64,000 nt of DNA from an uncultured Desulfobacter sp. (GTDB taxonomy: Bacteria; Desulfobacterota; Desulfobacteria; Desulfobacterales; Desulfobacteraceae): the NCBI RefSeq assembly GCF_963666145.1, contig NZ_OY762614.1:124001-188000 (forward strand). The letters are read 5' to 3'. Below the pieces are notes generated by a model that made no database searches, was not told the DNA's origin, and saw only the letters and a program-made list of their open reading frames with translations. Below are positions 1 to 9,126 of this stretch, in pieces. A program made the position numbers and the translations under genes. Numbering within the stretch: position 1 is the stretch's first letter; each line of letters starts with the position of its first letter.

Positions 1-1710
1 TATGTGTTTGATCTGCCCAAAGACACCCTGATCTGGGATGTGGGACATCAATCCTATGCCCACAAACTGCTAACCGGGCGGCATCAAAACTTTGACACCC
101 TTCGAAAATACAAAGGGATTTCAGGGTTTGTAAAAATAAAAGAAAGCCCCTATGACAGTTTGACCGTCGGCCACGCCTCCACCTCAATTTCTGCGGGGCT
201 TGGCATGTCCTATGCCAAGAAGCTTAAAAAGGACACGTCCAATGTGGTCTCCATCATCGGTGACGGTTCCATGACCGCAGGCCTTGCCTATGAAGGGCTG
301 AACCATTCAGGCGACTCCCAGCAAAAATACATCGTTATATTAAATGATAATGACATGTCCATCTCCGCCAATGTCGGGGCCTTGTCTTCTTATCTGTCCC
401 GGACCTTTTCGCACAAGGCCCTGCAGAACATGCGCAACCAGTTTGGCCAGTTTTTAAAGTCCGTTCCCAAAATCGGGGATGATATGTATGGTTGGGCCAA
501 ACGGTGGGAGGAGTCTTTTAAAACCTTTGTGACCCCGGGCATGCTGTTCGAGGCCTTTAATTTTGATTATTTCGGACCCATTGACGGCCATAATCTGGAT
601 CATCTCATTGATATTTTATCCAATATCAAAGATCCGGATTCTCCGGTACTGTTGCATGTGACCACCCAAAAGGGCAAAGGATACGAACCAGCTGAAAAAA
701 ATCCGGTCTATTTTCACGGTGTGGGAAAATTTTCAGTGGATACCGGAAAATGTCCGGTGTCGTCAAAAAGCGCCCCGCCCTCTTATACCTCGGTGTTCGG
801 CAAATGCATGATTGAACTTGCAAAACAAAACAAGTGCATTGTGGCGGTAACGGCTGCCATGCCAGAAGGTACGGGGTTAGGTCCTTTTTCCGAACAATTT
901 CCAGATAGATTTATAGACGTGGGTATCGCCGAACAGCATGCCGTGACCTTTGCCGCAGGTCTTGCCGCCAAAGGGGGTAAACCTGTGGTGGCCATCTATT
1001 CCACCTTTTTGCAGCGCGGCTATGACCAGATTCTTCATGACGTCTGCATTGACAGTCACCCTGTCATTTTTGCCCTGGATCGCGGCGGCATTGTGGGTGA
1101 AGACGGCCCCACCCACCACGGATTGTTTGATTTTTCCTATCTTCGGTCCATGCCCAATATGACCGTTATGGCCCCCATGGATGAAAACGAACTGGTACGG
1201 ATGATGCACACCGCCGTGGCCCACCCGGGCCCCATTGCCCTGCGTTATCCCAGGGGTGTCGGCCAGGGCGTTGACGTTGATTATAATGCCAAAGCGATTG
1301 ACATCGGCAAAGCAAAGACGGTGCGTACCGGCGACGACCTGTTGATCATCGGTATCGGCCGCTGCGTCAATGACGCCGTGGATGCCGCAGAACAACTGGC
1401 CGCCCAGGGTATTGAAAGCACCGTAGTCAACGCCCGGTTTGTAAAACCGCTGGATGCGGACCTGATCCTGAAGCTTGCCGGAAAGATCAAAAAAGTGGTG
1501 ACCATTGAAGAGCATGTTCTGGCAGGCGGTTTTGGCTCTGCCGTCCTTGAACTCATAGCGGATAACGGCCTTTCAGGGTGTATGGTCAACCGGGTAGGCA
1601 TTAAAGATCAATTCGTTGAACACGGCACCCAGGCTGAGCTTCGAAGAGATTACGGTGTCGATGCCCAGGCGGTTGTGACCGCAGGATTGAAATTGTGCCG
1701 TGAAAAATAA
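1..1710 (+). CDS. dxs: 1-deoxy-D-xylulose-5-phosphate synthase, 5' end missing
   Basis: Thiamine-diphosphate enzyme that condenses pyruvate and glyceraldehyde 3-phosphate, the first step of the MEP isoprenoid pathway, in the cytoplasm. The reading frame is already open at base 1, so the GTG at position 4 is an internal Val (the local sequence YVFDLPKD is internal in Dxs) and roughly 60 N-terminal residues lie outside the window. The TPP signature GDGS...NDNDMS is near residues 87-118, the pyrimidine domain has the Glu in GIAEQHAV, and the C-terminal transketolase domain is complete. It overlaps tlyA by 11 bases, an operon arrangement seen in many bacteria. Identity is secure. Confidence 0.97.
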   Translation, partial: YVFDLPKDTLIWDVGHQSYAHKLLTGRHQNFDTLRKYKGISGFVKIKESPYDSLTVGHASTSISAGLGMSYAKKLKKDTSNVVSIIGDGSMTAGLAYEGLNHSGDSQQKYIVILNDNDMSISANVGALSSYLSRTFSHKALQNMRNQFGQFLKSVPKIGDDMYGWAKRWEESFKTFVTPGMLFEAFNFDYFGPIDGHNLDHLIDILSNIKDPDSPVLLHVTTQKGKGYEPAEKNPVYFHGVGKFSVDTGKCPVSSKSAPPSYTSVFGKCMIELAKQNKCIVAVTAAMPEGTGLGPFSEQFPDRFIDVGIAEQHAVTFAAGLAAKGGKPVVAIYSTFLQRGYDQILHDVCIDSHPVIFALDRGGIVGEDGPTHHGLFDFSYLRSMPNMTVMAPMDENELVRMMHTAVAHPGPIALRYPRGVGQGVDVDYNAKAIDIGKAKTVRTGDDLLIIGIGRCVNDAVDAAEQLAAQGIESTVVNARFVKPLDADLILKLAGKIKKVVTIEEHVLAGGFGSAVLELIADNGLSGCMVNRVGIKDQFVEHGTQAELRRDYGVDAQAVVTAGLKLCREK

Positions 1711-2452
1711 AGCCGTCAGAAAACGCCTGGACCAGGCCCTGGTTGAGCAAGGCCTGATACGTTCAAGGGAACGGGCAAAGGCCGTTATAATGGCCGGAAA
1801 GGTTCTGGTGAACGGTTTCAAAGTCGATAAACCGGGAACCCAGGTAAATCCAGATGCCCAGCTTGAGGTCAAAGCCGCGGATCACCCTTACGTCAGTCGG
1901 GGGGGGCTTAAACTTGAAAAAGCACTCCAAAGTTTTCCCGTATCTGTCCAGGACGCGGTGTGTCTCGATATCGGTGCCTCCACAGGAGGATTTACCGACT
2001 GTCTGCTCAAATTCGGCGCCCGAAAAGTGTATGCAGTGGATGTGGGCTACGGCCAACTTGACTGGTCCCTTCGCCAGGATGACCGGGTGGTGGTCATAGA
2101 GCGAACCAATATCCGCCACCTTCCTTATGAAAGCATCGGCCAACCCATGGATACGGTGGTGGCGGACACCTCGTTCATCTCTTTGAAAACCGTTATCCCG
2201 GCAGCGGAAAAATTCATGCGGCCGGGCACCGATATCCTGGCCCTGATCAAACCGCAGTTTGAGGCGGGAAAGGAAAATGTCGGCAAAGGCGGCATCGTCA
2301 AGGATTCTGAAATCCGAAATCAGGTAAAACAGGATATTATCCTTTTCTTCCAGGACAGGGGGTACAAGGTGAACGGAACCGTTACCTCCCCGGTGTTAGG
2401 CGCAAAAGGCAATGAAGAATACGTCATTTCCCTGGTTTATGGAAAAAAATAA
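1700..2452 (+). CDS. tlyA: TlyA-type rRNA 2'-O-methyltransferase
   Basis: Predicted SAM-dependent 2'-O-methyltransferase acting on 16S/23S rRNA cytidines, in some bacteria also called hemolysin A. It has an N-terminal S4 RNA-binding domain (RLDQALVEQGL onwards, residues about 9-65) and an FtsJ/RrmJ Rossmann domain with the SAM motif DIGASTGGFTD near residues 88-98. Length of 250 residues is normal for the family. The start is GTG at 1700, inside the last codons of dxs, so translation is probably coupled. The alternative family name is the FtsJ-like TlyA group; identity is strong, the exact substrate base is inferred. Confidence 0.93.
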   Translation: MKNKAVRKRLDQALVEQGLIRSRERAKAVIMAGKVLVNGFKVDKPGTQVNPDAQLEVKAADHPYVSRGGLKLEKALQSFPVSVQDAVCLDIGASTGGFTDCLLKFGARKVYAVDVGYGQLDWSLRQDDRVVVIERTNIRHLPYESIGQPMDTVVADTSFISLKTVIPAAEKFMRPGTDILALIKPQFEAGKENVGKGGIVKDSEIRNQVKQDIILFFQDRGYKVNGTVTSPVLGAKGNEEYVISLVYGKK

Positions 2453-2619
2453 AATAATTCTGTTATTTTTATTCCATTTTGATTATTAGAGTATTGTTAT
2501 TTTGTATATGAAAGTACTGATAAATTGTTAGGTTATTTTCATGTTTTGTTGTGGGATGTGTCCGGGTGTGGTATCCCGGATCGGCCCATGGCGGTTAATA
2601 ATATTCTAAAGGAGCCGTA

Positions 2620-4689
2620 ATGAGCGAAGAAATCAAATCCATGAGGAATGTGGCTTTTGCGGGCCATGGAGGTGCGGGCAAGACAACTCTTGCTGAGGCT
2701 ATGCTTTTCAAGGCCGGGGTAACCAATCGCCTTGGCAAGGTTGAAGAGGGAAATACAGTAATGGATTTCCAGCCCGAAGAAACCAAGAAGCAGCAAAGTA
2801 TTAATACATCATTTATCAAATATACACATGACAAACATGTTGTAACATTGATGGATACCCCCGGGGACCAAAATTTCTTTTCTGCTGCCAAAACATGTTT
2901 TCCTGTAGCCGACAGTATGGCTTTTGTTATTGACGGTGTTGGCGGACCTTCAGCCATGACCGAGGAAGCAGCAGCGTCTGCCCTGGAATATAACCTGCCC
3001 GGTTTTGTTATTATCAACAAACTTGACCGTGAACGCTCTGATTTCAGCACTGCGGTAGCCGCGTGCGATACGTCTCTTAAGAAAAAAATCATCCCTGTAT
3101 GCTATCCCATTGGGACGGAAGACGGGTTTAAAGGCCTTGTAAATATTGTTTCCGGCGAAGCATTTGAGTATGACGCCGACGGCAAGGCCACAAGAATAGA
3201 TATCCCGGCGGATATGGCAGATGAAATTGCCGCGGATAAGGAAGCATTCGTTGAAAATATCGCAGAGCTTGATGATGATCTGCTTGAAAAATATCTGGAA
3301 GGCGAAGAACTGACCGAAGGAGAACTTAAAAGCGCTTTCAGAAAAGGCGTTCTTGATGCTCAGTTTTATCCGGCCATCTGCACATCAGCCACAAAAATGA
3401 TCGGCATTGATGTGGTATTTGATTTTATCAATGACTATATGCCCTCCCCCCTTGACCGCGGCGCATGGATCGCCAAAGATGCCGATGGAAACGATGTGGA
3501 AGTGGCGCCTGATCCCGATGCTGAATTTACAGGTTTTGTGTTTGCGACAATTGTTGACCCCTATGCAGGACGGCTTTCTCTTTTCCGGGTGATCTCCGGA
3601 ACCCTTGGCAAAGAAGGCAATGTCCTCAATGTGACCAAGGACACCAAAGAGAGGTTTTCACAGCTGCTTGAAATTGCCGGCAAAGAACAAAAACAGATTA
3701 CCGGTGCTTTGCCCGGTGCCATCGTCGCTGTGTCAAAACTGAAAAGCACCTTGACAGGAGATACCCTGACCGGCGGCAAAGCCATCCAGATTCCGGCACC
3801 GGCCCCACTGCCCCCGTGCATCTCCTTTGCCATTTCACCCAAGGCCAAAAGCGACGAAGATAAAATTCATGAAGCCGTGCGTAAGATCCTTGAAGAGGAT
3901 ACCGGCCTGACCCTGCGCCGTGAAGAAGAGACCCGCCAGACGATTCTGTCCGGCCGCGGTCTGGTTCATATTGAAGTTACGGCTGAAAAAATTCAGCGCA
4001 AATTTAATGTGGGCATGGACATTGCCACACCCAAAGTGGCATATCGTGAAACATTTAAGAAAAAAGTCAGGGTCCAGGGCAAACACAAAAAACAGTCCGG
4101 TGGGCATGGTCAGTATGGTGACTGCTGGATTGAGCTTGAACCCCTCCCCAAAGGCTCCGGGTATGAATTCGTGGATAAGATTGTGGGCGGCGTAATTCCC
4201 AAAAACTACATTCCTGCGGTTGAAGCAGGTATTCGGGAAGCCATGAAGAAAGGTATTCTGGCAGGATTTCCCTGTGTGGATTTCCGAACCACTCTGGATT
4301 TTGGTTCCTACCATGCCGTTGACTCTTCGGAAATGGCATTTAAAACGGCCGGCTCCCTGGCCTTTAAAAATGCCGCTGCCGAGGCCAAGGCTGTTTTACT
4401 TGAACCGATTATGAAGGTGTCGGTCAAGGCACCAGACGAGTCCACAGGCGATATCATGGGTGATATGAACTCAAGGCGCGGCCGGGTTCTTGGTATGGAT
4501 ACTGATGGCGACAAACAGATTATCAACGCACTTGTCCCCATGTCTGAAATGCTTCGGTATGCACCGGACCTGAGTTCCATGACCGGTGGCCGGGGTACAT
4601 TTACCATGGAGTTTGAGGTGTATGACGAAGTACCTGCGGATCTGGCCAAAAAGATTATTGACCAGGTCAATGCTGAAAAAGAAGGTTAA
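2620..4689 (+). CDS. fusA: Elongation factor G paralogue (EF-G-like GTPase)
   Basis: Translational GTPase of the EF-G family, 689 residues. The G1 motif is AGHGGAGKTT (residues about 13-22), G3 is DTPGDQ, G4 is NKLD; domains II, III, IV and V follow in the usual order with KKQSGGHGQYGD in domain IV. The P-loop reads GHGGAGKTT instead of the AHIDAGKTT of housekeeping EF-G, which places it in the EF-G-like paralogue group rather than the str-operon copy. It stands alone, preceded by a clear ribosome binding site (AAAGGAG, 4 bases before ATG) and followed by a rho-independent terminator. Whether it does translocation, ribosome recycling or a stress function cannot be told from sequence. Confidence 0.9.
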   Translation: MSEEIKSMRNVAFAGHGGAGKTTLAEAMLFKAGVTNRLGKVEEGNTVMDFQPEETKKQQSINTSFIKYTHDKHVVTLMDTPGDQNFFSAAKTCFPVADSMAFVIDGVGGPSAMTEEAAASALEYNLPGFVIINKLDRERSDFSTAVAACDTSLKKKIIPVCYPIGTEDGFKGLVNIVSGEAFEYDADGKATRIDIPADMADEIAADKEAFVENIAELDDDLLEKYLEGEELTEGELKSAFRKGVLDAQFYPAICTSATKMIGIDVVFDFINDYMPSPLDRGAWIAKDADGNDVEVAPDPDAEFTGFVFATIVDPYAGRLSLFRVISGTLGKEGNVLNVTKDTKERFSQLLEIAGKEQKQITGALPGAIVAVSKLKSTLTGDTLTGGKAIQIPAPAPLPPCISFAISPKAKSDEDKIHEAVRKILEEDTGLTLRREEETRQTILSGRGLVHIEVTAEKIQRKFNVGMDIATPKVAYRETFKKKVRVQGKHKKQSGGHGQYGDCWIELEPLPKGSGYEFVDKIVGGVIPKNYIPAVEAGIREAMKKGILAGFPCVDFRTTLDFGSYHAVDSSEMAFKTAGSLAFKNAAAEAKAVLLEPIMKVSVKAPDESTGDIMGDMNSRRGRVLGMDTDGDKQIINALVPMSEMLRYAPDLSSMTGGRGTFTMEFEVYDEVPADLAKKIIDQVNAEKEG

Positions 4690-4738
4690 TCGTCAATATA
4701 TAACAGTCACTGACTGACCTGATATATCAATATGTTTT

Positions 4739-4776
4739 AAGCCGTTCGAATATATTATCGGACGGCTTATTTTTTT
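4739..4776 (+). terminator. Rho-independent terminator of the EF-G-like gene
   Basis: Ten-base arms AAGCCGTTCG / CGGACGGCTT with one mismatch, a ten-base AT-rich loop and a T tract directly after. It lies 50 bases after the EF-G-like stop codon. Confidence 0.85.
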
Positions 4777-4804
4777 GGGATTATATGTACCATGCGCAAC
4801 TTCA

Positions 4805-4832
4805 TAACGTTACAGACATTTCAGTAACGTTA
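4805..4832. promoter_or_regulatory. Perfect 9-bp inverted repeat, candidate operator
   Basis: TAACGTTAC, ten-base spacer, GTAACGTTA. Each arm itself contains the palindrome TAACGTTA. It sits about 200 bases upstream of the CoADR-like gene in the only long spacer nearby, after the preceding terminator, so it is a candidate binding site for a dimeric regulator. No regulator gene is adjacent, so this is inference from symmetry and position. Confidence 0.4.
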
Positions 4833-5031
4833 CTTATCTTCATTATTTAAAATTCTTCCTTTCATTTAAGAAATTTTTATATGCCATAATTTCCAATAGA
4901 TAACCCTGTTTTTTTGTTTTAGCTAAAAAAGTGCCGCAGCCAGGCACGAACTGTGAAGTGTTTTAAAACTTTAATATATTGAATACTGGATTGCCGATAA
5001 AAAACTTAAGACAATTAAGGAATTTATAATA

Positions 5032-6729
5032 ATGAAGAAAAAAGTACTGATCATTGGCGGGGTTGCTTGTGGCCCTAAAGCTGCATCCCGGATTAAACGA
5101 CTATCCCCGGACGCCGAAGTCACCATTCTTGAAAAAGGCGAACTGCTCTCCTATGCAGGGTGTGGCCTGCCCTATTACATTTCCGGGCAGGTGAAAAATG
5201 ATGATGATTTAATGACTACCCCGGCAGGTGTTGTAAGAGATCCTAACTTTTTTAAAATGGTCAAAGATATTCAGGTTAAAAATCATACCCTGGCAGAATC
5301 CATAGACCGTAAAAGCAAAGTGGTCAAAGCGGTTGACCTTTCGACAGGCGAGGGTTGTGAATATAAATATGATGCACTTGTCCTTTCCGTGGGAAGTCAG
5401 TTCAAAAAGCCGCCGTTTCCCGGCATTGATCTGGAAGGTGTCCATTTTCTTCAAACCGTCGAAGATGCAAAGGGCATCCGAGAGGGAAGCGGACCTCTGG
5501 AAGGGAAAAATGCCGTGGTGATTGGTGCCGGTCTCATCGGTCTTGAGGCCACGGAATCTTTGAAAGCCCAGGGAATGAACATCACCATGATCGAAATGAT
5601 GGATCAGGCCATGGGGAATATGTTTGACCATGAAATGGTGTTTCACCTCCACAATGAACTTAAGAAAAACGGCGTTGTGCTCAAAACCCTGGAAACAGTC
5701 AGGGAAATCAAAGGAAATAATCAATCAACCGTACAATCCGTTGTCACGGACAAAGGCGAATATCCGGCTGATCTGGTGCTGGTGGCGGTGGGTGTGAATC
5801 CAAATACCCAGTTGGCCAAAGATGCCGGGCTTGATATTGGTGAAACCGGGGCCATCCGGGTGGACTGTGCCATGCGGACCTCTGACCCTGATATATATGC
5901 CGGCGGGGACTGTGTTGAAAACGTTTCCATTGTTACCGGAAGACCCGTTTACACGCCCATGGGCTCCACAGCCAACAAACACGGCAGAATCATCGGCGAT
6001 AATATCTGCGGCAGATCTTCTGAATTTAACGGTGTGTGCGGGACGGCCATCTGCCGGGTTTTTGGCATCAATGTATCCAGAACCGGACTGACCGAAAAGC
6101 AGGCCAGGCAGATGGGATATGACTGCGTTACCGTATTGAGCCCCGCACCGGACAAGCCGCACTTCCTTGACGAGGCCAAGCTGATCATCATTAAACTGGT
6201 GGTGGACAAGGCCACCCATAAACTTTTAGGTGCCCAGATTGTGGGACCCGGTGATGTGGCCAAACGTATGGAAGTAGTTGTGGCAAATATTTCGTCCGGG
6301 GCCAAAGTAACCGACATTGCCCAGTATGATCTGGCCTATGCGCCGCCTTTTTCCCCGGCCATGGACAATATCATCACAGCAGCCAATATCGCTGAAAACA
6401 AACTTTATGGTCTTGGCAGTTCGCTGTCACCTGTGGAGGTCCAGGCCAAAATTGATAACGGCGATGATTTTATCTTCCTTGATGTGCGGTCCCCCAAGGA
6501 GTTTGAGCAGATGCGCATTGAAGATTCCAGGATAAAACTGCTCCCCTTGGGTAAACTGAGAAACCTTCTCTCCGAACTGCCCATGGACAAGGAAATTATC
6601 GCGTTTTGCAAAATTTCATTGCGCGGGTATGAAGCCGAACGTATTTTGACCGGCGCTGGATATAAAAACGTAAAATATATGGATGGCGGAGTTGTGTGCT
6701 GGCCCTATAAAAAATTTGTTCTTTCCTAA
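5032..6729 (+). CDS. CoA-disulfide reductase-like flavoprotein with C-terminal rhodanese domain
   Basis: FAD/NAD(P)H pyridine-nucleotide disulfide oxidoreductase fused to a rhodanese, the CoADR-RHD architecture. The FAD-binding GGVACGPKAA is at residues 9-18, the redox cysteine is C44 in SYAGCGLPYY, the NAD-binding VIGAGLIGLEA is near residue 163, and AGGDC closes the FAD domain. The rhodanese domain (about 470-560) has FCKISLRGY with the active cysteine. Relatives reduce CoA-disulfides, CoA-persulfides or polysulfide, which fits a sulfur-metabolising anaerobe; cytosolic, no signal peptide. Single-gene unit with ATG at 5032 after a weak AAGGA site. Exact substrate is inferred. Confidence 0.88.
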   Translation: MKKKVLIIGGVACGPKAASRIKRLSPDAEVTILEKGELLSYAGCGLPYYISGQVKNDDDLMTTPAGVVRDPNFFKMVKDIQVKNHTLAESIDRKSKVVKAVDLSTGEGCEYKYDALVLSVGSQFKKPPFPGIDLEGVHFLQTVEDAKGIREGSGPLEGKNAVVIGAGLIGLEATESLKAQGMNITMIEMMDQAMGNMFDHEMVFHLHNELKKNGVVLKTLETVREIKGNNQSTVQSVVTDKGEYPADLVLVAVGVNPNTQLAKDAGLDIGETGAIRVDCAMRTSDPDIYAGGDCVENVSIVTGRPVYTPMGSTANKHGRIIGDNICGRSSEFNGVCGTAICRVFGINVSRTGLTEKQARQMGYDCVTVLSPAPDKPHFLDEAKLIIIKLVVDKATHKLLGAQIVGPGDVAKRMEVVVANISSGAKVTDIAQYDLAYAPPFSPAMDNIITAANIAENKLYGLGSSLSPVEVQAKIDNGDDFIFLDVRSPKEFEQMRIEDSRIKLLPLGKLRNLLSELPMDKEIIAFCKISLRGYEAERILTGAGYKNVKYMDGGVVCWPYKKFVLS

Positions 6730-6815
6730 AATGATTAAAATTGAGTACTGCCCGACCCAAACGTGTTTATGGTGATTTGACACTAAGCCAATTCGTTGGT
6801 ATCAGGAAGTTCGGC

Positions 6816-6854
6816 ATGAAGTATATGAATGAAAAATTTATTCATATACTTCAT
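6816..6854. terminator. Perfect 15-bp AT-rich hairpin between convergent genes
   Basis: Arms at 6816-6830 and 6840-6854 are exact reverse complements with a nine-base loop. Located between the end of the CoADR gene (plus) and the end of the splB region (minus), so probably a bidirectional terminator. The 3' T run is short and the stem is AT-rich, so strength is uncertain. Confidence 0.55.
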
Positions 6855-6893
6855 GATTTTTGCGGTTTGATAAATTCGTTTTTTCGGAAATTT

Positions 6894-7057
6894 TTATATA
6901 CCCCAAACGTCTCGCATATCTGTTATTGATAGATCGTCATACCGGTTCATTTTTGCAAGCCATTCCGGCATGTCCTCTTTAACTCGCTCTTTTAAATTAT
7001 CAAGAGCTTCTTTATCAAGTTGGCCTTTTTCAAGTCTAAAGTAGGCAGGAGTTAAGT
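6894..7057 (-). pseudogene. Coding-like tail after splB, out of frame; possible gene remnant
   Basis: Directly after the splB-like gene, in a different frame, an open stretch of about 54 codons reads like real protein: it is rich in K, E, D and L with typical codon use, contains LDKEALDNLKERVKEDMP and ends DMRDVWGI. The SplB-like protein already ends at a normal family boundary (MLDRAAADRC) and its last seven residues overlap this stretch. It may be the C-terminal fragment of another protein left by recombination. I do not recognise the family. Confidence 0.3.
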
Positions 7058-8145
7058 TCGCAACGGTCTGCGGCAGCCCGATCCAGCATATGGGCCAGTG
7101 CTTTGGGTTTTCCGGGGAAAAAGCCAAAAGTTTTCATCCACACCTCTTCATCTTCCATGCAAAAATAGACAGTAACATCAGGGGCAATCTGCCGGAACAC
7201 GGCAGCAAGGCGTTGGTACATGGCAATGCGTAATGGCTTGAAATAGCGCATTTTATTGTCAAGTCCTGTGATGAATTCACCATAAGGGATGGTGGAATCG
7301 GGAAACCGTGCTTCAATGATGGATTTTAAATGAGGCATAAATCTGAATGTGCCAATGGAAATCCACACAACGTCCTTGGGGCTGACATGGTTGAAGATGG
7401 CTTCAATCACCAGTTCATAGGCTGTTTCGCATCCAGGATACAGGAAAATGGGGTCAAAGTGAAATGCCACCCGAAACCCCTTGGACACAGCTTTGGCCGC
7501 AGCCTTAAGCCGGGCGACCAGCGTTGCGGTACCCCGCTCCTGGGAGGCAATCATCTCCGGGGTATTTACGGACCAGGACAGAATGGTTTTCCGGTTATGT
7601 GGCAGGTCCAAAAGCGAGTCTATATTAACGGTCTTTGTTTTCAACTCAAGCACGGCCCGGTCCTGGGCCGCAAATTTTTCAACCAAAAATTCAGGCATCA
7701 GACTGACCGGCTCCCAGATCAGGGAGTCTGTGTACTCGCCTGTGCCGATGCGTAAAATCTCATCACCTTGAAAAAGGGGATCCAGTGCACCCGCATACTG
7801 GTCAAAGCCGGCAAAATACTGAAGCACAGGGGGATGGAAATAGGCCTGCAGGATACAATAGGAACAGTCCATGGTGCAAAACGTGCCGCAGTGCAAAATA
7901 GTGTAATCACAGCAGGTGTAGTGGCTGGTTCCCGGGCACTGACGAATCGGGGCGCCCTTATTGCTGGTGATATAAAGCACCTCTTTGGCAAATCCCACAG
8001 GATCATCCGCCTGGTTGATCAGGTCGTACACAGGCTTTGAATCTTCAACCGGCTCCGGCTCCAATTTCACTTTGGAAATCAGGTATTCGATTTCCGGTGT
8101 CAGATCCAGATTCTTGTCTATGAATACCCGGGTCGGCCGAATCAT
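7036..8145 (-). CDS. splB: Radical SAM protein of the spore photoproduct lyase (SplB) family
   Basis: Radical SAM enzyme, 369 residues. The cluster motif C-x3-C-x2-C is in CTMDCSYC near residues 91-98, and the TIM-barrel segments GTGEYTDSL and SVNTPEMIASQERGT are SplB-like. Spore photoproduct lyase repairs spore thymine dimers by AdoMet radical chemistry, but no sporulation genes are seen here and many non-spore-forming deltaproteobacteria carry SplB homologues, so a DNA-repair role is only inferred. The gene overlaps the upstream ParB-like gene by 4 bases (ATGA), third gene in a purC / parB-like / splB operon. The C-terminus runs into foreign-looking sequence. Confidence 0.8.
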   Translation of the reverse strand: MIRPTRVFIDKNLDLTPEIEYLISKVKLEPEPVEDSKPVYDLINQADDPVGFAKEVLYITSNKGAPIRQCPGTSHYTCCDYTILHCGTFCTMDCSYCILQAYFHPPVLQYFAGFDQYAGALDPLFQGDEILRIGTGEYTDSLIWEPVSLMPEFLVEKFAAQDRAVLELKTKTVNIDSLLDLPHNRKTILSWSVNTPEMIASQERGTATLVARLKAAAKAVSKGFRVAFHFDPIFLYPGCETAYELVIEAIFNHVSPKDVVWISIGTFRFMPHLKSIIEARFPDSTIPYGEFITGLDNKMRYFKPLRIAMYQRLAAVFRQIAPDVTVYFCMEDEEVWMKTFGFFPGKPKALAHMLDRAAADRCELNSCLL

Positions 8146-9122
8146 ATGTTGCCATCCACAAGCGATTTAAAATCAGTGCTGTTAGCAAGTTCAGCCAGGC
8201 GGTTGAGGTGTGCTGTAAACTCATCCAGGCTCTTAAATGCCATCTGCATAGTATAAACCATTCCCTCAAAATTTTCAGGAACCGACAGTTGAAGCCCGGC
8301 ATCAAGTCCAAGCCGATTGATCTGTGCCCTGGCCCGATCTTTAGCTGCTGTCAGCACAGGATACCGTCTTTGGGCAAGAAATGCCTTGAACTGCTTTCCA
8401 AGGGCGCCCATATCTAGATGCCCGTCTGCTTCCAAACCATGGCTCTCAGTTGCACATAGGGGGCTTTGCGCTATGAGGCTCGCCAAATTGATTTTTTCAA
8501 GGGCGCATATTTCCTTTGCCCAGGTAATAATTTCCATCTGGATGCCTGAGGATACTTTGATCCGGGAAAAAAGCAGCAAAAATTCAGTTTGGTTGTCTGC
8601 ATCCATGGACATAAGAAGTTTACACGCCTTAATGGATATTTGGTTCTGATCCAAAAGATCAAGAACCGCATCCGGCATGGCATGGATACCCGCCAGCGTG
8701 TTGATATATCCGGTATTCATCGGCCGGTTAAAGAGTGATGCAGCGTTTTTTGCGATATCTTTAGCGTCCATAAAACGCAATAAAAGCCCGGTGGCCCGAA
8801 CAAACTCGGACACACTCAACTCCCTTGAAAATGCATTCTCGGTCACAGCAGCGATGGCCGCATCAATATCTTTGTCTGCATGCATGACCCGGCAGGTGAT
8901 TCGGGACAACTTTGCATGAAGGGCCGCTTCAATTCGTCTGAACCCGGACACCACAACGTATCCATTCTCTTTATGCAACACCAACGGCGCAACCATGATG
9001 CCATATTGGGAAATGGACGCTGATAAAGGTTCAGTCTCTTGGTTGGGTCCTGTAATGCGAAACCCGGTGTCTGAGAGGTTAATCTCAGACACCGGGATAT
9101 CAGTAAATGTCATCTCTGTCAT
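8142..9122 (-). CDS. ParB/RepB/Spo0J-domain protein
   Basis: ParB-like nuclease/CTPase fold. The N-terminal part has the consensus run SASISQYGIMVAPLV and GYVVVSGFRRIEAA, followed by ENAFSRELSVSEF typical of the ParB N-terminal domain and HTH linker. I place the start at the ATG at 9122, just after the purC stop; an alternative ATG at 9188 would overlap purC by about 60 bases and add 22 residues without family similarity. It lies between purC and splB with short spacing on both sides. Not a clear chromosome-partition ParB, since no parA or parS site is visible nearby; role unknown, DNA binding likely. Confidence 0.72.
   Translation of the reverse strand: MTEMTFTDIPVSEINLSDTGFRITGPNQETEPLSASISQYGIMVAPLVLHKENGYVVVSGFRRIEAALHAKLSRITCRVMHADKDIDAAIAAVTENAFSRELSVSEFVRATGLLLRFMDAKDIAKNAASLFNRPMNTGYINTLAGIHAMPDAVLDLLDQNQISIKACKLLMSMDADNQTEFLLLFSRIKVSSGIQMEIITWAKEICALEKINLASLIAQSPLCATESHGLEADGHLDMGALGKQFKAFLAQRRYPVLTAAKDRARAQINRLGLDAGLQLSVPENFEGMVYTMQMAFKSLDEFTAHLNRLAELANSTDFKSLVDGNI
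9063..9096. repeat. 14-bp perfect inverted repeat inside the 5' coding region of the ParB-like gene
   Basis: CCCGGTGTCTGAGA at 9063-9076, six-base loop, exact complement at 9083-9096. It encodes about residues 10-20 of the ParB-like protein, less than 60 bases after its start and just after purC. It could fold as a strong GC-rich mRNA hairpin that attenuates transcription or translation after purC. There is no long T tract. Confidence 0.6.
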
Positions 9123-9126
9123 ATAT

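Noticed and set aside
6741..6929. Open frame of 62 codons after the CoADR gene
   Set aside because: It reads through the perfect terminator hairpin, which explains its length; no family match.
9063..9096. parS centromere site for the ParB-like protein
   Set aside because: The repeat does not resemble the parS consensus TGTTNCACGTGAAACA and lies inside coding sequence.
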